Assembly: GCA_019421975.1 (NCBI GenBank)
Contig: JAHZEE010000085.1
Span: 1 to 7,202 of the forward strand
Origin: Clostridiales bacterium
GTDB taxonomy: Bacteria > Bacillota > Clostridia > Oscillospirales > Oscillospiraceae
Direction: 5' to 3'
Length of the DNA stretch: 7,202 nucleotides
In this document: positions 1-5,359 of the stretch, piece by piece
Layout of the letters: each line of letters starts with the position of its first letter
Numbering within the stretch: position 1 is the first letter of the stretch
Translations under genes and position numbers: made by a program
Notes under the pieces: model-generated
The model's input: only the letters and a program-made list of their open reading frames with translations
Database searches by the model: none
What the model was told of the DNA's origin: nothing

Positions 1-241
1 GGACAGGCCCTCTATGACGATCACGCGGAATTTTGCCTGCCCGTCCTCCTCCCGCTGCATTCATCCCCGGGACTCCCGCGCCATGAGCATCCGGGAGGGT
101 GCCAGGCTGCAGAGCTTTCCGGACAGCTACCGGTTTTACGGTTCTGACTCAATGCGCCGGCTGGAGATTGGAAATGCCGTTCCGCCGCTGCTCTCCATGG
201 CGGTAGCCCGACAGGTGGCGAACCTGTTTGAAGCGGATTAA
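1..241 (+). CDS. DNA (cytosine-5-)-methyltransferase, C-terminal end (partial at 5' side)
   Basis: This is the last ~79 residues of a cytosine-5 DNA methyltransferase. Such enzymes transfer a methyl group from S-adenosylmethionine to C5 of cytosine in a specific DNA site, usually protecting it from a partner restriction enzyme. The reading frame is open from base 2 to TAA at 239-241, and the gene begins before the window. The late motifs are visible: the RPSMTITR segment and the REGARLQSFPD block (motif IX region), then EIGNAVPPLL (motif X), which completes the cofactor pocket in this family. The catalytic Pro-Cys motif and the target-recognition domain lie outside the window, so specificity and activity cannot be judged. 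An ATG at 14 is internal and not the start. A terminator follows directly, and the HNH nuclease gene converges from the other side. The family call is firm; the restriction-modification role is inferred from context. Confidence 0.92.
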   Translation, partial: DRPSMTITRNFACPSSSRCIHPRDSRAMSIREGARLQSFPDSYRFYGSDSMRRLEIGNAVPPLLSMAVARQVANLFEAD

Positions 242-242
242 A

Positions 243-275
243 CCCCTGTACCATGTCTGGTACAGGGGCTTTTTT
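243..275 (+). terminator. Rho-independent terminator of the methyltransferase gene
   Basis: A perfect 10-bp stem (243-252 with 259-268) closes a 6-nt loop (ATGTCT). One C and then six T (270-275) follow. It begins 2 nt after the methyltransferase stop. The T run overlaps the stop codon of the convergent nuclease gene (274-276). Read on the - strand, the same hairpin is followed only by TTTAAT, so termination in that direction should be weaker. Confidence 0.9.
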
Positions 276-1008
276 ACAGCGTCTGCGGGTCTGCGCCGTG
301 ATATTTTTGGTACAGACGCGTATAGATCTCCCGCTGCACCTGGCTGGAGCAGCTGTCGATGACCTTGGGGTTTGCAACCTTGATGACCCGCCCCTTCTTG
401 TCATAGACCCAGTAGTTGAGATCCGGCCGGTTGCAGATCTCGCACTGGGGGATGATGTTGTCGGCACGCATCGGCTTGGTGGGATCCATGTGGCCCTTTT
501 GCAGATGGACGATCCGGGTGGGCCAGTACCGGTGCGGCTCTCCCTCCCGGCAGCCGCAGCAGGCACAGCGGTTGTCATATTGCCGCTTGAGCGCAGTCCA
601 GCCGTCCTCGTCCAGATCCGTTGTACGGCGCGCTGCTGTGAAACCGGGGTATGGGCGCTCCAGAGTCTGAAGCAGATATTCACCTGGGCGGAGCGCAGTG
701 GAGGTGGTATCGTTTCGGGTGCCGGAGAGAATAAACCATCCCTTCTGTGCGCCCAGATGCCTTGCCTGCTGCACATCCAGCACAGAGGGGTCATATTGGC
801 GGATAAAGGCGGTCAGCTCCTCCTTGGTGACGACGCGGGTATGGGGGTAGCCGTAGGAAAGATAGACCAGGGTGAGGGCGTCTTTTGTATACGCATTGCC
901 GCGGCGCAAACTGGGCAGGCGGACGCCCTCCTTGGCGAGATAGCGCTTGTGATAGAGGCAGATCTGGTCGTAGAGCGCGTGGATCTGCTGATCGGACAGC
1001 TGAATCAT
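274..1008 (-). CDS. HNH endonuclease, probable type II restriction enzyme
   Basis: This 244-residue protein is probably the restriction partner of the neighbouring cytosine-5 methyltransferase. The C-terminal part carries a zinc-supported beta-beta-alpha-metal (HNH) nuclease core. Cys148 and Cys151 form one Cys-x2-Cys pair and Cys189 and Cys192 the other. KGHMDP places His173 as the likely general base, and Asn184 (DNIIP) and Asn193 (CNR) complete the HNH pattern. The first ~145 residues have no motif I can name; they include the segments DVQQARHLG and KGWFILSG and probably recognise DNA. There is no signal peptide or membrane segment, so it should be cytoplasmic. The ATG at 1008 has a strong site, GAGGTGA (1019-1013), which contains the TGA of the upstream lysR gene, with a 4-nt gap between the genes; this suggests translational coupling. 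A solitary homing-type HNH protein is the alternative, but the lone-protein size and the adjacent methyltransferase favour restriction. Target site unknown. Confidence 0.8.
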   Translation of the reverse strand: MIQLSDQQIHALYDQICLYHKRYLAKEGVRLPSLRRGNAYTKDALTLVYLSYGYPHTRVVTKEELTAFIRQYDPSVLDVQQARHLGAQKGWFILSGTRNDTTSTALRPGEYLLQTLERPYPGFTAARRTTDLDEDGWTALKRQYDNRCACCGCREGEPHRYWPTRIVHLQKGHMDPTKPMRADNIIPQCEICNRPDLNYWVYDKKGRVIKVANPKVIDSCSSQVQREIYTRLYQKYHGADPQTL

Positions 1009-1012
1009 GTGC

Positions 1013-1918
1013 TCACCTCGCTTCTGCCGGGGCGTGGGAGGCAGGGCCCCGGACCAGATCGATCATGGCCTGCATCTGCGGCGTAATCCACTTGTCACGG
1101 TGGCAGAACATCTGACGCCACATGCAGATGGACGGATCGCAGACCGGCAGCCGCACCAGCGTGCCGTCCAGCAGATACTCCTGCACCAGATACTCCGGCA
1201 AAAAGGAGATGCCGATGTCGCTGCGCAGAAGCTGGCAGATCAGGTTGGTGTTGCCCACCTCCAGAAACGGATGCAGCTCCATGCCGCGCATGGACAGCCG
1301 CTCGGTGAGCGCGTCCCGATAGCTCATGCCGCGCTCGGTCAGAATCAGCTCCTGCTGCAGAACCTCCTCCATGCTGACGCGCGCTTGGCCCGCCAGCGGA
1401 TGGCGGGGCGAGCAGACAAAACAGATCGGCTCCTCCGCCTCCAGCAGCTTTACAAATTCAGGCTGAAAGATCCGGCGGTCCAGCGTGTAGATGAAGTCCA
1501 CCTCATTGTGCTGCAGCATCCAGAACATCTCCTCTGTCCCGGCCGGCCGCACGAAAAGCTCCACCTGGGGGTGCTGCAGATGATAGGCCTGAAGGATTTT
1601 GGGAAAAAAGGTGGTGCACAGGGAGTCGGCTGTGGCGATGCGCAGATCCCCGGAGAGGGTCTGCGGCATCTGGATTGCAGTCCGCGCCTCCTCTGAGATC
1701 TGCACCAGCTGCCGCGCGTAGGTGGCAAAGGTCTGCCCCTCCTGTGTCAGCCGGACAGTCTTGTTGATACGGTCAAAGAGCTGGACCTGCAGCTCCTTTT
1801 CCAGCTGCTGTACATGGATTGTCACTGTGGACTGGGAGTACCCCAGCTGGGCAGCCGCCTTGGAAAAACTGTGCAGTTCGGCAACCTTTAGAAATGTCTG
1901 AATGGTACGAAGTTCCAA
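1013..1918 (-). CDS. LysR-family transcriptional regulator
   Basis: This is a typical LysR regulator of 301 residues from the start chosen here. Residues 1-60 form the winged helix-turn-helix: the opening ELRTIQTFLKVAE, then SFSKAAAQLGYSQSTVT and QQLEKELQVQLFDR, all standard for the family. Residues from about 90 (GDLRIATADS) to the end form the periplasmic-binding-like effector domain. I choose TTG at 1918 because GGAGG (1931-1927) lies 8 nt before it and the protein then begins like its family. The TTG at 1933 would add five residues and overlaps the ribosome binding site itself. The gene is divergent from paaK, so the likely target is paaK, with an aromatic acid or its CoA ester as a possible effector (inference). 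The downstream nuclease gene is only 4 nt away. Family certain; effector unknown. Confidence 0.93.
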   Translation of the reverse strand: MELRTIQTFLKVAELHSFSKAAAQLGYSQSTVTIHVQQLEKELQVQLFDRINKTVRLTQEGQTFATYARQLVQISEEARTAIQMPQTLSGDLRIATADSLCTTFFPKILQAYHLQHPQVELFVRPAGTEEMFWMLQHNEVDFIYTLDRRIFQPEFVKLLEAEEPICFVCSPRHPLAGQARVSMEEVLQQELILTERGMSYRDALTERLSMRGMELHPFLEVGNTNLICQLLRSDIGISFLPEYLVQEYLLDGTLVRLPVCDPSICMWRQMFCHRDKWITPQMQAMIDLVRGPASHAPAEAR

Positions 1919-1926
1919 TTGGGAGA

Positions 1927-1931
1927 CCTCC
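1927..1931 (-). promoter_or_regulatory. Ribosome binding site that decides the lysR start
   Basis: GGAGG on the - strand, followed by an 8-nt spacer and TTG at 1918-1916. The spacing is close to ideal. An upstream in-frame TTG (1933-1931) shares a base with this site and has no comparable site of its own at usable distance. Confidence 0.75.
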
Positions 1932-1958
1932 AATCAAATCGGAATTGTGCGGAACAAA

Positions 1959-1986
1959 CGATTTTTCAGTTCCTATTAAAAAATCG
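1959..1986. repeat. Inverted repeat, candidate LysR operator
   Basis: Perfect 8-bp arms, CGATTTTT (1959-1966) and AAAAATCG (1979-1986), flank a 12-nt spacer in the lysR-paaK intergenic region. T1966 and A1978 satisfy the T-N11-A pattern known for LysR sites, although in AT-rich DNA this can occur by chance. The repeat covers the proposed lysR -10 region and lies about 70-95 nt upstream of the proposed paaK start point. That fits both autorepression and activation of paaK from a distance. Visible repeat; operator role inferred. Confidence 0.55.
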
Positions 1987-2001
1987 AAATGATAGAATCA
2001 A
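1973..2001 (-). promoter_or_regulatory. Candidate promoter for lysR (and the HNH nuclease)
   Basis: On the - strand TTGATT (2001-1996) and TAATAG (1978-1973) are separated by 17 nt. The -35 element matches 4 of 6 consensus bases and the -10 only 3 of 6, so this is a weak candidate supported mainly by spacing and position. The start would fall near 1966, inside the inverted repeat. Confidence 0.35.
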
Positions 2002-2019
2002 GATAAATGAATAAATGGG

Positions 2020-2048
2020 TTTACGCTCAAAAAAGATCGTGATAAAAT
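2020..2048 (+). promoter_or_regulatory. Candidate promoter for paaK
   Basis: TTTACG (2020-2025, 4 of 6) and TAAAAT (2043-2048, 5 of 6) are separated by 17 nt. TGA immediately before the -10 (2040-2042) gives an extended -10 (TGn). The predicted start near 2055 leaves a short leader of about 40 nt to the paaK ATG. This is the best sigma-A-like sequence in the intergenic region. Confidence 0.55.
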
Positions 2049-2095
2049 GAAATCTGTCGAGTAAAACCGCGCAGATTGGCGCAATAGGAGGAACT

Positions 2096-3400
2096 ATGGA
2101 ACGATATTTCCAGAAAGAGATTGAGACGATGCCGCTGGAGCGGATGCGGCAGCTGCAGAGTGAGCGGCTGGTGGAGCAGGTGCGGCATGTCTATGACCAT
2201 GTGGCATTCTACCGAAAGAGAATGGACGCATCTGGCGTCAAGCCGGAGCAGATTCACGGCATTGAGGATCTGCACAAGCTGCCGTTTATTGAGAAGGACG
2301 ACCTGCGCGACCAGTATCCGTACGGCTTGCTGGGCGCGCCGCTGGAGGACTGCGTGCGGATTCAGTCCACCTCCGGCACAACCGGCCGCCGGGTGGTGGC
2401 CTTCTACACCAAGGAGGACATCGCGCTCTGGGAGGACTGCTGTGCCCGCGCGATTGTGGCGGCCGGCGGAACCCGCAGCGATGTGGTCCATGTGAGCTAT
2501 GGCTACGGCCTTTTCACCGGCGGTCCGGGCCTGAACGGCGGTTCCCATCGGGTGGGCAGCCTGACGCTCCCCATGTCCTCTGGAAACACCGAGCGGCAGA
2601 TCCAGTTTATGATCGATCTGCAGTCCACCATTCTCTGCTGCACGCCGTCCTATGCGGCCTATCTGGGCGAGACCATCCAGGAACGGGGCCTGCAGGACCA
2701 GATCAAGCTCAAGGCCGGTATTTTTGGCGCAGAGGCCTGGACAGAGGAGATGCGGCAGAGCATTCAGAGAAGCCTCGGCATCCGGGCATACGACATCTAT
2801 GGCCTGACAGAGATTGCAGGTCCGGGCGTGGCCTTTGAGTGTGAAGCGCAGCAAGGTATGCACATCAACGAGGACCACTTTGTGGCGGAAATTGTCGACC
2901 CCGATACGGGGGAGGTACTGCCGGAAGGGGAGAAGGGAGAGCTGGTGTTCACCTGCCTGACCAAAAAGGCGTTTCCGCTGATGCGCTACCGGACGCGGGA
3001 TATCTGCATCCTGCACCGGGAGAAATGCGCCTGCGGCCGGACGCTCATCAAGATGACAAAACCGCTCGGCCGCCGCGATGACATGCTGATCGTCAAGGGC
3101 GTCAATGTGTTTCCGTCTCAGATCGAGACCGTCATCCTGAACCAGGGCTTTGAGCCGAATTACCAGATCGAAGTGGATCGGGTCAATAATAATGATATCA
3201 TCGATGTCAATCTGGAGCTTCTGCCCACCATGGCGGAGCTGACGCCGGAGCAGATCCTGGCGCGGGAGAAAAAGCTGGTGGCGGGTCTGAAATCCATGCT
3301 GGGGATCCTGGTCAATGTACATCTGGTTCCGCCGAAGAGCATCGCCCGCAGCGAGGGAAAAGCGGTCCGGGTGGTGGACAAACGGAATTTGTATCGTTAA
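2096..3400 (+). CDS. paaK: Phenylacetate--CoA ligase (PaaK-type, AMP-forming)
   Basis: This cytoplasmic enzyme of 434 residues activates an aryl acid with ATP and joins it to coenzyme A, releasing AMP and pyrophosphate. Phenylacetate is the family's type substrate; indoleacetate or related acids are possible in anaerobes. Visible motifs in order are the phosphate-binding loop STSGTTGRR (91-99), YGLTEIAGPG (235-244), the ATP-ribose-binding Asp302 in RYRTRD, GRRDDMLIVKG with NVFPSQIE (325-344), and the C-terminal catalytic Lys422 in SEGKAVRV. The short CACGR segment near 311-315 is usual for PaaK. Length matches the family. ATG at 2096 follows AGGAGG (2086-2091) after 4 nt. The gene is divergent from the LysR regulator and followed by a terminator, so it is probably a single-gene unit. 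No ring-opening or ferredoxin oxidoreductase genes are present, so the pathway is not shown. Confidence 0.9.
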   Translation: MERYFQKEIETMPLERMRQLQSERLVEQVRHVYDHVAFYRKRMDASGVKPEQIHGIEDLHKLPFIEKDDLRDQYPYGLLGAPLEDCVRIQSTSGTTGRRVVAFYTKEDIALWEDCCARAIVAAGGTRSDVVHVSYGYGLFTGGPGLNGGSHRVGSLTLPMSSGNTERQIQFMIDLQSTILCCTPSYAAYLGETIQERGLQDQIKLKAGIFGAEAWTEEMRQSIQRSLGIRAYDIYGLTEIAGPGVAFECEAQQGMHINEDHFVAEIVDPDTGEVLPEGEKGELVFTCLTKKAFPLMRYRTRDICILHREKCACGRTLIKMTKPLGRRDDMLIVKGVNVFPSQIETVILNQGFEPNYQIEVDRVNNNDIIDVNLELLPTMAELTPEQILAREKKLVAGLKSMLGILVNVHLVPPKSIARSEGKAVRVVDKRNLYR

Positions 3401-3403
3401 AAT
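3375..3403 (+). promoter_or_regulatory. Candidate promoter for the Nudix gene, inside the paaK 3' end
   Basis: TGGACA (3375-3380) and TAAAAT (3398-3403), each matching 5 of 6 consensus bases, are separated by 17 nt. The start would be near 3410, within the left arm of the paaK terminator. Such a transcript would lack part of the stem, so the terminator should not stop it. This would let the Nudix gene be expressed independently of paaK. Confidence 0.5.
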
Positions 3404-3405
3404 AG

Positions 3406-3433
3406 AGGCGGAGGCGACAGCTTCCGCCTTTTT
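3406..3433 (+). terminator. Rho-independent terminator of paaK
   Basis: A 10-bp stem (3406-3415 with 3420-3429, one G-T pair) closes a GACA loop. Five T (3429-3433) follow, the first of which also pairs in the stem. It starts 5 nt after the paaK stop. Confidence 0.85.
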
Positions 3434-3461
3434 AATCTGGTGTATGGAAAGGAGCGATGAC

Positions 3462-3932
3462 ATGCTGGCAACCACACTTTGCTATATTGAGCACAACGGC
3501 TGCTATCTGATGCTGCACCGCGTCTCAAAGGCCAACGATCCCAACCAGGACAAGTGGATCGGTGTGGGCGGAAAATTTGAGGAGGGGGAGAGCCCGGAGG
3601 AGTGTGTCCTGCGGGAGGCCAAGGAGGAGACTGGCCTGACACTGACAGAATTCCAGTATCGCGGCGTGGTCACCTTTGTCTGTCCGCCCTGGGAGTCGGA
3701 GCATATGCATCTGTTCACGGCGACCGGCTTTACCGGAACGCTGACCGACTGCGATGAGGGGATCCTGGAATGGGTCCCCATTGAGAGGCTCCCGGAGCTG
3801 CCGCTCTGGCAGGGAGATCACATTTTCCATCGCCTGCTGCGGGAAAATGCGCCGTTCTTCTCCCTCAAGCTGGTCTACGACCAGGGCAGGCTCCAGCGGG
3901 CCGTCCTCAATGGAACCCCTCTGGACCTATAG
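3462..3932 (+). CDS. Nudix hydrolase, MutT/8-oxo-dGTP diphosphatase type
   Basis: This 156-residue Nudix enzyme probably hydrolyses oxidised nucleoside triphosphates such as 8-oxo-dGTP to the monophosphate, cleaning the nucleotide pool. The Nudix box is complete: Gly37, Glu43, then REAKEETGL (51-59), matching G-x5-E-x7-REUxEExGU with all metal-binding glutamates. [11 protein letters not shown] just before it and [17 protein letters not shown] at 103-119 resemble the MutX/MTH1-like branch of Firmicutes. ATG at 3462 has AAGGAG (3449-3454) 7 nt upstream. In-frame upstream ATGs (for example 3444) lie before the ribosome binding site and are rejected. The gene is separated from paaK by a terminator and probably uses the promoter at 3375-3403. 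Its TAG overlaps the 3' end of the convergent rqcP gene. Substrate is inferred from the family; other nucleotide substrates are possible. Confidence 0.88.
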   Translation: MLATTLCYIEHNGCYLMLHRVSKANDPNQDKWIGVGGKFEEGESPEECVLREAKEETGLTLTEFQYRGVVTFVCPPWESEHMHLFTATGFTGTLTDCDEGILEWVPIERLPELPLWQGDHIFHRLLRENAPFFSLKLVYDQGRLQRAVLNGTPLDL

Positions 3933-4166
3933 CTCCCGGTACATGCCGACCGCGTCGTCCTTACGGACGCTCTCTGTCACCTGCAGTACCTCGATGCGCA
4001 GGGCCTTTTGGCCGAACCGAATCTCAATCTGATCGCCGACCTTGACCTCGTAGGAGGCCTTGGCCGGCCGGCCGTTGACGGTGACGCGGTCATTGTCGCA
4101 GGCCTCGTTGGCCACGGTGCGGCGCTTGATCAGGCGGGAGACCTTGAGATACTTATCCAAACGCAT
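3927..4166 (-). CDS. rqcP: S4-domain RNA-binding protein RqcP (YabO/HslR type)
   Basis: This 79-residue protein is almost entirely one S4 RNA-binding domain: [21 protein letters not shown] at the start, then [18 protein letters not shown] (about 28-45) and a short tail. RqcP works with RqcH on stalled large ribosomal subunits, helping add alanine tails to blocked nascent chains for degradation. The size and the position after mazG and hup match yabO, which follows yabN in Bacillus. ATG at 4166 has AAGGAG 7 nt upstream. It is separated from hup by 76 nt containing a strong hairpin. The gene ends tail to tail with the Nudix gene, overlapping by 6 nt. HslR-like heat-shock S4 proteins are similar, but the gene order favours RqcP. 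Confidence 0.9.
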   Translation of the reverse strand: MRLDKYLKVSRLIKRRTVANEACDNDRVTVNGRPAKASYEVKVGDQIEIRFGQKALRIEVLQVTESVRKDDAVGMYREL

Positions 4167-4191
4167 AGACTCACTCCTTTTTGAGTAATGG

Positions 4192-4222
4192 AAGACGGCG
4201 GACGCCTCGCGTCCGCCGTCTT
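4192..4222. other. Perfect 14-bp stem-loop between hup and rqcP
   Basis: Arms 4192-4205 and 4209-4222 are exactly complementary, with a 3-nt loop. No T run follows on either strand: the - strand continues CCATTACTC and the + strand AACTTTGG. It is therefore not a standard terminator. It may act as a partial terminator or as an RNA 3'-end barrier that protects the hup message while lowering rqcP output. It lies 20 nt beyond the hup stop and 25 nt before the rqcP start. Confidence 0.7.
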
Positions 4223-4242
4223 AACTTTGGGGATGGTTATTT

Positions 4243-4518
4243 TTACTTTGCGACAGCATCCTTCAGCGCCTTGCCGGCCTTGAAAACCGGGGCCTTGGAA
4301 GCGGGAATCTGAATGACCTCTTTGGTCTTGGGGTTGCGGCCGGTGCGGGCATCACGGGATTTGACATCAAAAACACCAAAGCCGACCAGTTGCACCTTAT
4401 CGCCGGCGACAAGCGCCTCCTCAACGGCCTCCAGAATGGCGCCCAGTGCCTTTTCTGTGTCCTTCTTAGAGATGCCAGCCTTTTCAGCGGCAACAGCAAT
4501 CAATTCGGTCTTGTTCAT
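4243..4518 (-). CDS. hup: DNA-binding protein HU
   Basis: This 91-residue histone-like protein bends and compacts DNA as a dimer. Its length is standard for HU. The alpha-helical dimerisation part covers about 1-45 (MNKTELIAVAAEKAGISKKD onward). The family signature GFGVFDVKSRDARTGRNP runs from 46 to 63 and includes the arm-tip Pro63 that intercalates into DNA. The C-terminal helix is KAGKALKDAV. ATG at 4518 has AGGAGG 10 nt upstream. The gene lies 34 nt after mazG on the same strand. I see no convincing promoter of its own in that gap, although an HU gene would be expected to be strongly expressed. A mazG-hup-rqcP order is my recollection for Clostridia and not checked. Confidence 0.97.
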   Translation of the reverse strand: MNKTELIAVAAEKAGISKKDTEKALGAILEAVEEALVAGDKVQLVGFGVFDVKSRDARTGRNPKTKEVIQIPASKAPVFKAGKALKDAVAK

Positions 4519-4552
4519 GATAGTAGTTCCTCCTGTGTATGTTTACAAATTT

Positions 4553-5323
4553 TTAAGCGTTGTTCTGTGTCCAGAGTTTGCCCAATTTGGAAGCACTTAA
4601 TTCTTCCAGCGGGGTACAAGAATCCTGGGCATCTGCTTCCACAGCGGCAAAGCGCTGAATGAAGTCGTCACAAGTTTGGTTCAAGGCGGCCTCCGGATCC
4701 ACACCGGCCTGCCGGCTGATTGCCACTGCAGCAAAGAGCAGCTGGCCGATTGCATCAGCAGAAGCAGCGGGCTGCGCCTGCAGAGAGGCGGCAGCTGCCT
4801 GGATCTGTGCCAGTGCCTGGCCCGGCGCCGGTATACCGGCCTGGGCGGCCTTCTTTTGCAGCTTCTCTGCCCGCCAGAGTGCCGGCAGCGCACGGCAGAC
4901 CGACTGGAGCACCTCCGTCTGGGTCTGCTGGCCCTTCTCGGCCCGCTTGAGGGCGTCCCAATTGGTGAGCACCTGCTCCGTCCCATCGACCTCGGTGCTG
5001 CCAAAGACATGGGGGTGCCGATAAATCAGCTTTTTGCAGATCCCGTCTGTCACATCGTCCAGTGTGAACCGGCCGCGGTCCTGCTCGATGTCTGCATGGA
5101 AGAGCACCTGGAGCAACACATCTCCCAGCTCCTCACACAAAAGCGCGGCGTCGTCCAGGTCGATGGCCTCGCAGGCCTCATAGGTCTCCTCCAGAAAATT
5201 ACGGCGAATCGACTGGTGGGTCTGTACCTGATCCCAGGGGCACCCGCCCGGTGCGCGGAGCAGATGGACAATGCGCGTCAGGTCGTGAAAGTCATAACGA
5301 TCTTTCAAAATAAAATCTACCAT
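4553..5323 (-). CDS. mazG: MazG nucleoside triphosphate pyrophosphohydrolase
   Basis: This 256-residue cytoplasmic enzyme converts nucleoside triphosphates to monophosphates plus pyrophosphate, limiting abnormal nucleotides. The first MazG domain is intact: GCPWDQVQTHQSI (27-39), the metal-binding Glu45, Glu46 and Glu49 (LEETYEACEAI), and EELGDVLLQVLFHA (64-77), followed by YRHPHVFG and NWDALKRAEKG. The second domain is recognisable (LLFAAVAISRQAGVDPEAAL, 195-214; FIQRF), but its usual acidic block is altered: DAIGQ replaces the usual EE-x-GD-like residues, with Gln194 where Asp is expected. The Bacillus homologue YabN has an added N-terminal methylase domain; none is present here. ATG at 5323 has AAGGA 9 nt upstream. 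It lies 36 nt after the flippase gene. Confidence 0.93.
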   Translation of the reverse strand: MVDFILKDRYDFHDLTRIVHLLRAPGGCPWDQVQTHQSIRRNFLEETYEACEAIDLDDAALLCEELGDVLLQVLFHADIEQDRGRFTLDDVTDGICKKLIYRHPHVFGSTEVDGTEQVLTNWDALKRAEKGQQTQTEVLQSVCRALPALWRAEKLQKKAAQAGIPAPGQALAQIQAAAASLQAQPAASADAIGQLLFAAVAISRQAGVDPEAALNQTCDDFIQRFAAVEADAQDSCTPLEELSASKLGKLWTQNNA

Positions 5324-5359
5324 ATTTTTTGATCCTTAGCAACCATAATTTCGCTGAAA

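Noticed and set aside
1..1008. Controller (C) protein or Vsr mismatch endonuclease as part of the restriction-modification set
   Set aside because: No small helix-turn-helix or Vsr-like frame is present inside the window; one could lie to the left of base 1.
253..1086. 277-codon open frame on the + strand opposite the HNH nuclease
   Set aside because: It starts inside the terminator loop and the opposite strand encodes a protein with intact HNH motifs.
3315..3461. Upstream extension of the Nudix frame into paaK
   Set aside because: The frame is open, but the ribosome binding site is at 3449-3454 and the family fold begins at 3462.
2027..3475. Long open frame (482 codons) on the - strand opposite paaK
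   Set aside because: It mirrors the codon pattern of paaK, has no family-like motifs, and crosses the intergenic region and the Nudix leader. It is a shadow frame.
4192..4222. Hairpin as a standard Rho-independent terminator of hup
   Set aside because: No T run follows on either strand, so it is reported only as a stem-loop.
4519..4620. A dedicated hup promoter near the end of mazG
   Set aside because: TGGACA occurs on the - strand, but no -10-like element lies at 16-18 nt; the nearest candidate (TAAACA) is about 21 nt away.
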